A stretch of 64,000 bases of DNA from Bordetella genomosp. 9 (GTDB lineage: Bacteria > Pseudomonadota > Gammaproteobacteria > Burkholderiales > Burkholderiaceae_B): assembly GCF_002119725.1 (NCBI RefSeq), contig NZ_CP021109.1, forward strand, positions 434,001 to 498,000. Reading direction: 5' to 3'. Made by a program: the position numbers and the translations under genes. The notes below the pieces were generated by a model. It did no database searches and was not told the origin of the DNA. It saw only the letters and a program-made list of their open reading frames with translations. Shown in pieces: positions 55,652-64,000 of the stretch (position 1 is the first letter of the stretch; each line of letters begins with the position of its first letter).

Positions 55652-56176
55652 ATGCCGTTTCTTTCCTTGTCGCGCTGCTTGGTCCTTTCCCTTGCCGCCG
55701 CCGGCCTGGCCGGCTGTTCGACAACAACGGGGCAGGCGCAGGCGCAAGGACCCGGCGCCCGGCAGGCCGCCACGACCCCGGACTCCCTGGCCCAAACCCA
55801 ATGGCGCCTGGTGCGCTGGCAGTCCCCGGACGGGTCGGACTACCCCATGCCCTTGGACCGCATCTACCCGCCGATGAGCATCGCCTTCACCGCCAAGAAC
55901 CGCGACTACCGGGTAACCGGGTATTCCGGCTGCAATGAATTCAACGGGACGTATGCGCTGGAGAAAGGCAAGCTGATCATCACGCTGCCCAGCACCCGGG
56001 CGCTTACGTGCGCCACGCCCGATCTGCGCGAGGCCGAGCGCGCCTACCTGTCGGCCATCGCCCATATCTCCACATTCACCTTGGATAGCGGCGGCTCGCC
56101 GCATCGCATGACCTTCAACGTCCGCAACGGCGACGTCCTGACTTTCACGCGGGACCGCGACGTCTCCGCGCGTTGA
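55652..56176 (+). CDS. META-domain lipoprotein 1 (HslJ-like)
   Basis: A 174-residue protein from ATG 55652 (AGGAG 7 bases upstream). The signal peptide MPFLSLSRCLVLSLAAAGLA ends in the lipobox LAGC. The META domain includes TQWRLVRW, VTGYSGCNEFNGTYALEKGK and RALTCATPDLREAERAYLSA; this 'GxxGCNxFxGxY' signature defines the HslJ/META family, which is linked to heat-shock and drug tolerance in E. coli. It is followed by a paralogue with 14 bases between. Confidence 0.85.
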   Translation: MPFLSLSRCLVLSLAAAGLAGCSTTTGQAQAQGPGARQAATTPDSLAQTQWRLVRWQSPDGSDYPMPLDRIYPPMSIAFTAKNRDYRVTGYSGCNEFNGTYALEKGKLIITLPSTRALTCATPDLREAERAYLSAIAHISTFTLDSGGSPHRMTFNVRNGDVLTFTRDRDVSAR

Positions 56177-56190
56177 ACGGAGAGTTCTTC

Positions 56191-56715
56191 ATGTCCTTGC
56201 CCCTCTTCCTGCGGCGCTGCGCCGTCATCGCGGCCGCCGCCTCCATGCTGGGCGCGTGCGCGTCCCCGATGCAGCCGGATCTGGCCGCGGCCCGGTACCA
56301 GCCGGCCTATGCCTCCGATTTTCTGGCTCAGACCAGCTGGGTGCTGGCGCGCTGGACGCGCGCGGGCGGAACGCTGCGTCCGGTCCCACGCAACGACGGC
56401 CGTGAGCGGCCCGTTACCATCAGCTTTTCGCACGAAGGCACGCAATTGCGGGTGGGCGGCTTTTCCGGCTGCAACAACTACGGCACCACCTATACCGTCG
56501 CCAACGGCAACCTGATCATCACCGCCAATCCTGTCATGGCGACGCGCATGGCTTGCGCCTCGTCCGAAAGCGCTGCCCTGGAACGCGAGTATCTGGCGGC
56601 GCTGCCGCGCATCCGGTCGACCTCGGTGGACGACATGAACAACCCGCGACGGCTATCCCTGTCGCTGGACAATGGCGAAGTGCTGGACTTCGCGCGTGTC
56701 GGAATGGCGCAGTGA
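56191..56715 (+). CDS. META-domain lipoprotein 2 (HslJ-like)
   Basis: A 174-residue protein from ATG 56191 (GGAG upstream). The signal peptide has lipobox LGAC. It has GGFSGCNNYGTTYTVANGNL and ARTSWV-type strands (DFLAQTSWVLARWTRAGG). It clearly shares ancestry with the preceding gene, so this is a tandem duplication. The usual E in CNxFxG is changed to Y (CNNYGT). Confidence 0.82.
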   Translation: MSLPLFLRRCAVIAAAASMLGACASPMQPDLAAARYQPAYASDFLAQTSWVLARWTRAGGTLRPVPRNDGRERPVTISFSHEGTQLRVGGFSGCNNYGTTYTVANGNLIITANPVMATRMACASSESAALEREYLAALPRIRSTSVDDMNNPRRLSLSLDNGEVLDFARVGMAQ

Positions 56716-56724
56716 GCATCAGGC

Positions 56725-57462
56725 ATGGCCCAGATCACCAATATTGCCGCCTATAAATTCGTCACCATCGAAGACCCCCACGCGTTGCGGCCGGTGCTGC
56801 TGGAACGAGCCTCCGGCGACGGCTTGAAGGGCACCATCCTGCTTGCCACCGAAGGCATCAATCTGTTTTTGGCTGGATCGGCGGCGGGTATCGAGACCTT
56901 CCTTGCCGCGCTGCGCCAGGACGCGCGATTCGCCGACTTGGAAGTGAAATTCAGCTATTCCGGCGTCGTGCCGTTCCGCAAGCTGCGGGTCAAGGTCAAG
57001 CGCGAAATCATCCGGATGGATCATCCCTCCATCCGGCCCGAATCCGGACGCGCTCCCAGCGTGGACGCCGCCACGCTGTCGCGCTGGCTTGCGCGCGGCT
57101 GCGACGATGCTGGCCGTCCGCTTGTGCTGCTCGATACGCGCAATGCTTTCGAAGTCGACGCAGGCACGTTCGAAGGCGCGCTGGACTGGCGGATCGCCCG
57201 GTTCACGCAATTCCCGGCGGCATTGCAGGCGCACCGCGAGCAGTTGGAAGGCAAGACGGTGGTCAGCTTCTGCACCGGCGGCATCCGGTGCGAGAAGGCC
57301 GCGCTCTACATGGCCGAGCAGGGCATCGATCACGTGTACCAGCTGGAAGGCGGCATCCTGAAGTATTTCGAGGAAACCGGCGGCGCCGGTTTCAAGGGCA
57401 GCTGTTTCGTCTTTGACGAACGGGAGTGCCTGGGCACCGATCTGGCGCCCGCGCAGGCCTGA
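56725..57462 (+). CDS. trhO: tRNA uridine(34) hydroxylase TrhO (rhodanese-type)
   Basis: A 245-residue YceA/TrhO protein. The N-terminal domain has [20 protein letters not shown]; the C-terminal rhodanese domain carries the active Cys in [16 protein letters not shown]. It hydroxylates U34 in tRNA (5-hydroxyuridine) using oxygen and is conserved in proteobacteria. It lies 9 bases after META gene 2, so it may be read together with it. Confidence 0.9.
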   Translation: MAQITNIAAYKFVTIEDPHALRPVLLERASGDGLKGTILLATEGINLFLAGSAAGIETFLAALRQDARFADLEVKFSYSGVVPFRKLRVKVKREIIRMDHPSIRPESGRAPSVDAATLSRWLARGCDDAGRPLVLLDTRNAFEVDAGTFEGALDWRIARFTQFPAALQAHREQLEGKTVVSFCTGGIRCEKAALYMAEQGIDHVYQLEGGILKYFEETGGAGFKGSCFVFDERECLGTDLAPAQA

Positions 57463-57475
57463 CGCGAGAAGGCAA

Positions 57476-58246
57476 ATGGTAAAAAAACCGTTGGGTATCA
57501 TGGCCGCGCTCCACGACGAAATCGCGGGGTTGCTGGCCGTCATGGGGCCCGATGCGGAATGCCGCCGCATCGGCATGCGCGACTACTACGTGGGCGATCT
57601 GTATGGCCAGCGTTGCGTGGTGGTGCTGGCGCGGCTGGGCAAGGTCGCTGCCGCCGCCACCACGGTTACGCTGCTGCGCGAGTTCGACGTGCGGGCGGTG
57701 GTCTTCGCCGGCCTGGCGGGCGGGCTGGCGCAAGGCGTTCATATCGGCGACGTCGTCGTCGCCGATGCGCTCGTCCAGCACGACCTGGATGCCCGTCCGC
57801 TGTTTCCCCGCTTCGAAGTGCCGCTGCTGGGCCTGAGCCGATTCCCGACGGATCTTCGGATGAGCGGCGTGCTCGCGCAAGCCGCCGCGGATTACATGGT
57901 GTTGGGATTGTCGCGCGACATCGACGCAGAGACCCGCGATCTGTTCGCGATAGGCGCGCCCATGCTGCATCGCGGCCCCATCGCCAGCGGCGATCGATTC
58001 GTCGGCGACGCCGGCCTGGCTGCCGCGCTGCTATCGGATCTGCCCGGGACGCTCTGCGTGGAGATGGAGGGCGCCGCCGTCGCACAGATCTGTTATGAGT
58101 ATGGCGTGCCCTGTGCGGTGCTGCGGACCATTTCGGACCGCGCCGATGCGTCCGCCCCTGTGGATTTCGCCGCCTTCCTGCACCGCGTGGCGAGCCGCTA
58201 TGCCAGCGGCATCCTGCAGCGCTTCATCGAAAACTATACCGATTAG
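57476..58246 (+). CDS. 5'-methylthioadenosine/SAH nucleosidase-like protein
   Basis: A 256-residue PNP_UDP_1 phosphorylase/nucleosidase protein, starting [20 protein letters not shown]. The substrate loop is [20 protein letters not shown], and the ribose-binding [20 protein letters not shown] with ISDRAD contains the catalytic Asp (SDRAD). These features fit MTA/SAH nucleosidase (Pfs/MtnN), which recycles methylation by-products. It begins 13 bases after trhO. Its stop codon overlaps the convergent metG stop (58243-58246). Confidence 0.85.
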   Translation: MVKKPLGIMAALHDEIAGLLAVMGPDAECRRIGMRDYYVGDLYGQRCVVVLARLGKVAAAATTVTLLREFDVRAVVFAGLAGGLAQGVHIGDVVVADALVQHDLDARPLFPRFEVPLLGLSRFPTDLRMSGVLAQAAADYMVLGLSRDIDAETRDLFAIGAPMLHRGPIASGDRFVGDAGLAAALLSDLPGTLCVEMEGAAVAQICYEYGVPCAVLRTISDRADASAPVDFAAFLHRVASRYASGILQRFIENYTD

Positions 58247-60342
58247 CGCACGCGCATCCCGGGTTGCGCGCCGCTGCCCGGCTCCAGCACGTAAATGCCG
58301 GGATGAGCCGCCTCGTCGCCGTGGCTGGCCGCCAGCACCATGCCTTCGGACACGCCGAACTTCATCTTGCGCGGCGCCAGGTTGGCGACCATGACGGTCA
58401 GCTTGCCGATCAGGTCTTGCGGCTTGTATGCCGACTTGATGCCGGAAAACACGTTTCGGTGGCGCCCTTCGCCGACGTCCAGCGTCAGGCGCAGCAGCTT
58501 GCTCGATCCTTCGACTTCCTCGCAATTCACGATGCGGGCCACGCGCAGGTCGATCTTGGCGAAGTCGTCGATGGTGATCGTATCGGCGATGGGCTCGCCG
58601 CCCGGCACCGTTGCGTCTGCCTCGGTGGCGGCCGGCTCGGGCGCAGCCGCCGGGGCCGGCGCTTCCACCAGCGCGTCCAGCATCTTCGGGTCGACCCGTT
58701 GCATCAAGTGTTTGAAGGGGGCGACGCGGGTGGGCAGCACGGCGGCGTCGCTCCATACGAAGCCGCTGTCCTGTCCGAACAGCTCGCGCGCGACCCGATC
58801 GGCCAGCGCCGGCAGCACCGGCGCCAGCATCACCGACAGCGCCTTGAAACCGGCCAGGGCACGTGAACAGATATCCTGCAGCGCGGCTTTCTGATCGTCG
58901 CCTGCCGTGGCCAGGCCCTTGGCCAGGACCCAGGGCTGGGCCGCGTCGAATGCCTGGTTGATGCGGTCCGCGTACGCCATGATTTCGCGGATGGCGCGGC
59001 CGTATTCCCGCGCCTCCAGCGACTCGCGCGCCGCTTCGGCCTGTTCGGCCAGTTCGCGCGACAGCGCCTGCTTGTCCCCCGCGTACGCCAGCACGCCGTC
59101 GAAGTGGCGCGTGATGAAGTTCGCTGCACGGCTGGCGATGTTGACGTACTTGCCGATCAGGTCGCTATTGACCCGCACGATGAAATCTTCCGCGGTGAAA
59201 TCGACGTCTTCCACCTTGGCGTTCAGTTTGGCCGCGATGTAATACCGCAGCCATTCCGGATCCATGCCGACGTCCAGGTAACGCAAGGGCGAAATGCCGG
59301 TGCCGCGGCTTTTGGACATTTTCTCGCCGCTGACAGTGATGAAGCCATGCACGTTCAGCGCGTCCGGCGTCTTGCGGCCGGCGAACTTCAGCATGGCCGG
59401 CCAGAACAGGGCATGGAAGTAGATGATGTCCTTGCCGATGAAGTGCACCTGTTCCGTCGAGCCGGCCGGATCGAGCAGCGCGTCGAAGTCCAGGCCCTGC
59501 TTGTCGCAATAGGCTTTCAGGGAAGCCAGGTAGCCGACCGGCGCATCGAGCCATACGTAGAAGTATTTGCCCGGCGCGTCCGGGATTTCGATGCCGAAGT
59601 ACGGGGCTTCGCGGGATATGTCCCAATCGCCCAGTTTCGCTTCGCCATCATCGGCGCCCAGCCATTCCCGCGTTTTCGCCAGGACCTCCGGCTGCAGGTG
59701 GCGGCCGCCGGCGGCATTCGTGCCCGCCGTCCACTCACGCAGAAACGCCACGCAGCGCGGATCCGAAAGCTTGAAGAAGAAGTGTTCCGAGCTTTTCAGG
59801 ACCGGCGTCGCCTTGGTCAGGGTGGAGTACGGCGAGATCAGGTCCGTGGGCGCGTAGACGGCGCCGCACACTTCGCACGAATCGCCATACTGGTCCTTGG
59901 AATGGCAGACCGGGCATTCGCCCTTGATGTAGCGGTCGGCCAGGAACATGCCCTTGACCGGGTCGTAGAACTGCTCGATGGTCCGCGTTTCGATCAGACC
60001 CTGCGCTTTCAACGCCCGGTAAATGTCTTGCGACAGCGCCACGTTTTCCGGCGAATCGGTGGAATGCCAGTGGTCGAAACGGATGTGGAAACCGTTCAGG
60101 TATTTCGGCCGCTCGGCGGCGTAGCGCGCGACGAGTTCGCGCGGCGTAATCCCTTCGCTCTCCGCCTTGAGCATGATGGGCGCGCCATGCGCATCGTCCG
60201 CCCCCACGAAATGCACGGTATGCCCGGCCATGCGCATGGCGCGCACCCAGATATCGGCCTGGATGTATTCCATGATGTGGCCGATGTGAAAGGAGCCGTT
60301 GGCGTAGGGCAGGGCGGTGGTGACGAATAGGGTGCGTGACAT
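58243..60342 (-). CDS. metG: Methionyl-tRNA synthetase
   Basis: A 699-residue class I synthetase that charges tRNA-Met. HIGH motif in [10 protein letters not shown] (residues 19-22), the zinc knuckle [25 protein letters not shown] in the anticodon-side loop and a C-terminal tRNA-binding OB domain ([20 protein letters not shown]). An Ala-rich linker ([20 protein letters not shown]) joins the OB domain, as in other beta-proteobacteria. Full length. Confidence 0.97.
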   Translation of the reverse strand: MSRTLFVTTALPYANGSFHIGHIMEYIQADIWVRAMRMAGHTVHFVGADDAHGAPIMLKAESEGITPRELVARYAAERPKYLNGFHIRFDHWHSTDSPENVALSQDIYRALKAQGLIETRTIEQFYDPVKGMFLADRYIKGECPVCHSKDQYGDSCEVCGAVYAPTDLISPYSTLTKATPVLKSSEHFFFKLSDPRCVAFLREWTAGTNAAGGRHLQPEVLAKTREWLGADDGEAKLGDWDISREAPYFGIEIPDAPGKYFYVWLDAPVGYLASLKAYCDKQGLDFDALLDPAGSTEQVHFIGKDIIYFHALFWPAMLKFAGRKTPDALNVHGFITVSGEKMSKSRGTGISPLRYLDVGMDPEWLRYYIAAKLNAKVEDVDFTAEDFIVRVNSDLIGKYVNIASRAANFITRHFDGVLAYAGDKQALSRELAEQAEAARESLEAREYGRAIREIMAYADRINQAFDAAQPWVLAKGLATAGDDQKAALQDICSRALAGFKALSVMLAPVLPALADRVARELFGQDSGFVWSDAAVLPTRVAPFKHLMQRVDPKMLDALVEAPAPAAAPEPAATEADATVPGGEPIADTITIDDFAKIDLRVARIVNCEEVEGSSKLLRLTLDVGEGRHRNVFSGIKSAYKPQDLIGKLTVMVANLAPRKMKFGVSEGMVLAASHGDEAAHPGIYVLEPGSGAQPGMRVR

Positions 60343-60573
60343 GGCCGAAGGGCAGAGTGGAAAACCGGACCCGGCATTTTAGAGCCTGTTGCGGGGACGG
60401 AGCGAAAGCGGGGACGGGCGCCACGGCCGACGCGGCACGGCGCCGGATGCGGCGCATGGAACCAAAGGGCGATCGAGGGGACTGCCGTGGCAGCACTGGC
60501 ATGCGCGCGGCGGCGCGATGCCGGGGCCCCGGTGGCGGCCTGGGCGTCCGAGCGGCAGCGCCCGGTCAGGCGC

Positions 60574-60837
60574 TTAGCGGACTTCGCGTACTTCGACGTC
60601 GATGACGTCCGGACGCACGGTTTGGAAAGGGCCGGCGCCGGGGGCGCCACGGGTGGCATTGCGCTGGTGCCAGTAGGCACGCACGCCAAAGGGGCGGCCA
60701 CGAACCTTCGCGATCACGTACAGGATGCCGACCGCGATCGCGGTGGACACCATGAACACGATTGCCATGGCGCCGCCGACCAGAGCCAGTGCCGTGAAAG
60801 CGAGGGCGCGAACGAAGCGGGTGAGAGCGTTGTTCAT
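60574..60837 (-). CDS. Small membrane protein of unknown function (87 aa)
   Basis: Starts MNNALTRFVRALAFTALALV. Residues about 10-42 (ALAFTALALVGGAMAIVFMV and on) form one or two membrane helices, then a basic 45-residue tail (GVRAYWHQRNATRGAPGAGP). It lies between metG and mrp, which is typical of its gene neighbourhood in this group. No ribosome site is strong. Function unknown. Confidence 0.6.
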   Translation of the reverse strand: MNNALTRFVRALAFTALALVGGAMAIVFMVSTAIAVGILYVIAKVRGRPFGVRAYWHQRNATRGAPGAGPFQTVRPDVIDVEVREVR

Positions 60838-60984
60838 GCTAATGAGGATAGGAAACGCGGCGAAAAGTTCCTGCAGATTCCGCTATCCTTGCAAGTCATA
60901 GAAGGCCGCACGGTGCTGAAAAAGCCAGGCTGTGAACCGGGGTAGCCGCGCCAAAGCCCGGGGTGCCTGTAGGAATATAGTGAC

Positions 60985-62070
60985 ATGAGTTTGACGATCC
61001 AACAAATAAAGGCCGTTGTCGAAGGTGTAACGGACCCGCAGACCGGCGCCAGCATCGGAAAATATGTAAAAGACCGCGACATCCGCATTGATGGGGACGC
61101 CGTCACGGTCGCGATCGAACTGGGCTACCCGGCGCGCACGCAGCAGCAGGCTTTGCGGCAGTCCGTCATTGATGCCCTGGCCGCGGCTGGCGCGCCCCAG
61201 GCGGAGGTATCCGTCACCTGGAAGATCGCCGCCCATGCCGTGCAGCGGGGCCTCAAGCCGCTGCCCAACGTCGCGAATATCATCGCCGTCGCCTCCGGCA
61301 AGGGCGGCGTCGGAAAAAGCACGACCGCTGTCAATCTGGCGCTGGCGCTGGCCGCCGAAGGCGCTCAGGTGGGCGTGCTGGACGCCGATATCTATGGTCC
61401 CAGCGTGCCGACCATGCTGGGCATTTCGGGGCGCCCGGTCAGCCACGACAACAAAACCATGGAACCCTTGATGGGGCATGGCCTGCAGGCCAATTCCATC
61501 GGCTTTCTCATCGACGCGGATTCGCCCGCCATCTGGCGCGGCCCCATGGTCACACAGGCGCTGGAGCAGCTGCTGCGCCAGACCAATTGGCGCGCGCTGG
61601 ATTACCTGATCGTCGATATGCCGCCGGGCACGGGCGATATCGCCTTGACGCTGGCGCAGAAGGTGCCGGTCGTCGGCGCGGTCATCGTTACCACGCCGCA
61701 GGACATCGCACTGCTCGACGCCCGCAAGGGCCTGCGAATGTTCGAAAAGGTTGAAGTGCCCATCCTCGGCGTGGTCGAAAACATGTCCGTTCATATCTGC
61801 AGCCACTGCGGGCACGCCGAGCCGATTTTCGGCGAAGGCGGTGGCAAGCGCATGGCCGAGCAATATGGCGTTGCGTGGCTGGGCGGCCTGCCGCTGACCA
61901 TCAACATCCGCGAACAGACGGATGCGGGCAATCCGACCGTGGTCGCCGACCCTGCCAGCGAAGCGGCCGCGCTTTACCGCGACATCGCGCGCCGCGTGGC
62001 GGTCGCGGTGGCAGAGCTGCCGCGCGACATGGCGGGCCGGATTCCGAACGTCGTCGTGCAGCCGACCTGA
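60985..62070 (+). CDS. apbC: Mrp/ApbC iron-sulfur cluster carrier ATPase
   Basis: A 361-residue P-loop protein. The N-terminal DUF59/MIP18-like domain covers about 1-85; Walker A SGKGGVGKST is at 104-113; the switch region follows as VLDADIYGPSVPTMLG. The conserved CxxC is in HICSHCGHAE and would bridge a 4Fe-4S cluster between subunits. It loads Fe-S clusters onto target proteins. It is followed at 3 bases by tamA. Confidence 0.95.
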   Translation: MSLTIQQIKAVVEGVTDPQTGASIGKYVKDRDIRIDGDAVTVAIELGYPARTQQQALRQSVIDALAAAGAPQAEVSVTWKIAAHAVQRGLKPLPNVANIIAVASGKGGVGKSTTAVNLALALAAEGAQVGVLDADIYGPSVPTMLGISGRPVSHDNKTMEPLMGHGLQANSIGFLIDADSPAIWRGPMVTQALEQLLRQTNWRALDYLIVDMPPGTGDIALTLAQKVPVVGAVIVTTPQDIALLDARKGLRMFEKVEVPILGVVENMSVHICSHCGHAEPIFGEGGGKRMAEQYGVAWLGGLPLTINIREQTDAGNPTVVADPASEAAALYRDIARRVAVAVAELPRDMAGRIPNVVVQPT

Positions 62071-62073
62071 CCC

Positions 62074-63933
62074 ATGCGGCGGGTCCAGGGCCTTCTGCTA
62101 TGCGCGCTGCTGGCTTTGGTCCAGATCGCGTATGCCAAGCCCCAGATCGTCATCGAACCCGGCGGCGCCGATCCCGCAACGGTCAAGGCCGTCAATGACG
62201 CTGTCGAAGTCATTTCCAGGCTGGCGGCGGATCAGGACGGCGGCGAAGCGGATCGCCTGCGCCGGCGCGCGCGCGACGCGGCGCTGGCGGCCCTTGCCAC
62301 CCACGGTTACTTCGCGGCGCACGTCAATTTGAGTACCGGGCAGGATCTGGACGCCGGCACGTGGCATATCGCGATCGATCCGGGCCAGCGCGCCAAGGTG
62401 GTGGCGGTGGATATCGCGTTCACGGGCCGGATCGCGCAACCGCAATATGCGGCGCGGGTTGCGGCGCTGCGCAAAAACTGGTTGCTGCCTGCCGGCCGGC
62501 CCTTCATCAACGACGATTGGAACAAGGCCAAATCCGCGCTGCTGGATGGCGTGAGCCAGCGCGACTTCCTGCTGGCGCGCATTGCCTCGTCCTCGGCGGA
62601 CGTGCAGGCCGACCAGGGGCAGGTGCGCCTGAAGGTGGTGATCGACAGCGGTCCGGCCGTGCGCATGGGCGCGTTGCAGATCGAAGGATTGAACCGCGTG
62701 CCGGCATCGCTGGTGCGGCGCTATGTGCGGTACACGCCGGGCGATGCCTACGATCAGGACAGGCTGAATCAATGGCAGCAGGCGCTGCAGGGCACCTCTT
62801 TCTTCCGCGGCGCCTTCGTGTCGATGCAGCAGCCGGGCGGCTCCGCGGCCGAGACGCCGCCGTCGCGCGACCCCGGCGCGTCCACGCCCGAAGGCGATCC
62901 GCGCGTATCGGCGGGCGCCCAGCCCGCTGCGCCCGTGGACAGCAATGCCGAGATAACGCTGCCCTTGCAGGTGCGGGTGGTGGAAGGGCCGCCCAAGCGC
63001 TTTTCCTCTTCCGTGGGCGTGGACAGCGACGTGGGCGTCGGCGCGGAAGCGATCTACCGGCAGCAGGTGGTGTTCGGCCAGCCTTTGACGATGGAATCCG
63101 GCGTGGGCGTGAACCGTCTGCGCCAACGGGTCTATACGGACTTTTATCTGCCGCCGGACGACCGCGGCAACAAGGACAGCGTCGGCCTGCTGGTGGAGCA
63201 TTCGGACATCGAGGGACTGGAGCGCACGCGTTTTGCCGTCGGTGCGAGCCGGCTGCAGGAGCGCCATGGCGGCCCCGATGGGCGCGTGGACTACGAGACG
63301 CGGTGGGGCCTGCTGGCCGCGCACGACAACGTCCGGATCTCCGGCGATGACGCCTACAGCTTCCCAACCCTGACGGGCACCGTGGAATGGCTGCGCCGCG
63401 ACGTGGACAGCAAGTACAACCCGCGGGAAGGGAATTTGATCTCGCTGGGGGGCGGCGTGGGCGTCAATCTGCAAAACGGACGTCCCTATACCCGGGCCCG
63501 CGTCCGCGGCCAGCGGTGGTGGCCCGTCGCGCAACGCGACGTCTTCACATTGCGGGCCGACGTCGGCAGGGTCTGGGCCGACAGCGATACCCTGGTGCCC
63601 GACGATTTCGGTTTCCGCACCGGCGGCGCGCGCAGCATACGCGGCTATCGCTACCTGAGCATCGGGCAGGACCGCGGCGATGCGGTGGTGGGGGCCCGCA
63701 CGCTGCTGGACGGCAGCGTGGAATACGACCATTATTTCAACGACCGCTGGGGCATGGGCGTTTTCGTGGACGCGGGCGACGCGGCGGCGTCGTTCGGCGA
63801 TATGCGTATGGCGTTGGGCTATGGCGTGGGCGCGCGTGTGCGAACGCCAGCCGGACCGCTGTTCCTGGACGTGGCCTACGGACAGCGCGACCATTCGCTG
63901 CGCCTGGCGTTTTCGCTGGGGATCGCGTTTTGA
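62074..63933 (+). CDS. tamA: Translocation and assembly module TamA (Omp85 family)
   Basis: A 619-residue outer-membrane protein. The signal peptide is MRRVQGLLLCALLALVQIAYA. Three POTRA-like domains follow in residues 25-300, then the 16-stranded Omp85 barrel (RDVDSKYNPREGNLISLGGG, GGARSIRGYRYLSIGQDRGD, the lock-strand motif RSIRGY, and LRLAFSLGIAF). An odd Pro/Ser/Ala-rich insert (about 252-290, between POTRA and barrel) is notable. With TamB it inserts autotransporters and moves lipids to the outer membrane. Confidence 0.93.
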   Translation: MRRVQGLLLCALLALVQIAYAKPQIVIEPGGADPATVKAVNDAVEVISRLAADQDGGEADRLRRRARDAALAALATHGYFAAHVNLSTGQDLDAGTWHIAIDPGQRAKVVAVDIAFTGRIAQPQYAARVAALRKNWLLPAGRPFINDDWNKAKSALLDGVSQRDFLLARIASSSADVQADQGQVRLKVVIDSGPAVRMGALQIEGLNRVPASLVRRYVRYTPGDAYDQDRLNQWQQALQGTSFFRGAFVSMQQPGGSAAETPPSRDPGASTPEGDPRVSAGAQPAAPVDSNAEITLPLQVRVVEGPPKRFSSSVGVDSDVGVGAEAIYRQQVVFGQPLTMESGVGVNRLRQRVYTDFYLPPDDRGNKDSVGLLVEHSDIEGLERTRFAVGASRLQERHGGPDGRVDYETRWGLLAAHDNVRISGDDAYSFPTLTGTVEWLRRDVDSKYNPREGNLISLGGGVGVNLQNGRPYTRARVRGQRWWPVAQRDVFTLRADVGRVWADSDTLVPDDFGFRTGGARSIRGYRYLSIGQDRGDAVVGARTLLDGSVEYDHYFNDRWGMGVFVDAGDAAASFGDMRMALGYGVGARVRTPAGPLFLDVAYGQRDHSLRLAFSLGIAF

Positions 63934-64000
63934 AAAGTCTGGTCCGGCTGCTACGGCATCTGCTCGTGTGGTGGTTGCCGACGCTTTTGCTGTTTCTGTC
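63930..64000 (+). CDS. tamB: TamB N-terminus, cut by the window edge
   Basis: The open frame starts with TTG overlapping the tamA stop (TTGA) and reads MKSLVRLLRHLLVWWLPTLL, a basic start followed by a hydrophobic signal anchor, as in TamB proteins. TamB is a long beta-taco protein bridging inner and outer membranes with TamA. Only the first 23 codons are present, so the call rests on context and this anchor. Confidence 0.7.
   Translation, partial: MKSLVRLLRHLLVWWLPTLLLFL

Overview
The window looks like high-GC DNA from a betaproteobacterium of the Alcaligenaceae (Bordetella/Achromobacter type). The basis is GC-rich codon use, two Bug-family tripartite-tricarboxylate binding proteins, many LysR/IclR-regulated CoA and acid catabolism genes, and a metG / mrp / tamA / tamB neighbourhood. 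The genus call is inference from gene content, not from a marker gene.

Bases 1 to about 17.7 kb are the right end of an integrative and conjugative element (ICE) of the PFGI-1/ICEclc family. Read leftward on the minus strand, the maintenance and replication set is: an unknown gene, an AlpA regulator, ParA, a HicA-like small protein, ParB, a DUF2857 protein, an STY4528-type replication protein, a RelB/RelE pair, a third small gene, a PFL_4669 protein, a DUF3158 protein, SSB, topoisomerase III and several unknown ICE genes. Between this backbone and the chromosome lies plus-strand cargo: an XRE regulator behind an 18-bp palindrome, then a tight three-gene operon (TIGR04255-like protein, HTH protein with a hydrophobic N-terminus, and a protein with an SHDCD motif and a Cys/His cluster). 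A probable attR, matching the 3' end of a tRNA-Gly gene, follows at 17711-17728. The three-gene operon is the best candidate here for an undescribed system.

17.9-24.8 kb holds an MFS exporter, a small lipoprotein, a TauD-type dioxygenase operon with a sulfonate-type ABC transporter, and an exported methyltransferase-like protein. 24.9-31.2 kb has two LysR genes, each divergent from an enzyme gene (an HMG-CoA-lyase-family protein and a YdiJ-like FAD/Fe-S oxidoreductase). 31.1-39.6 kb is a catabolic region: a Bug binding protein, an IclR regulator, and an eight-gene operon (crotonase, SDR, two CoA-transferase subunits, nitronate-monooxygenase-like protein, MaoC, DUF35 OB protein and a thiolase-fold protein lacking the usual nucleophile).

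39.7-43.9 kb is an iron cell-surface-signalling locus (FecI-type sigma factor, FecR, TonB receptor) behind a near-ideal Fur box. 44-51.2 kb is mixed: a GST, an orphan protein, a GNAT, a second exported methyltransferase, an amino-acid permease, a beta-barrel protein and a DUF1254/DUF1214 protein. 51.2-55.6 kb is a second Bug-linked catabolic operon (Bug, aldehyde dehydrogenase, cupin, ABM monooxygenase) with a divergent LysR. 55.6-64 kb is housekeeping: two META-domain lipoproteins, the tRNA hydroxylase TrhO, an MTA/SAH-nucleosidase-like protein, MetG, a small membrane protein, Mrp, TamA and the first codons of TamB.

No tRNA, rRNA, CRISPR array or intact insertion sequence was recognised.
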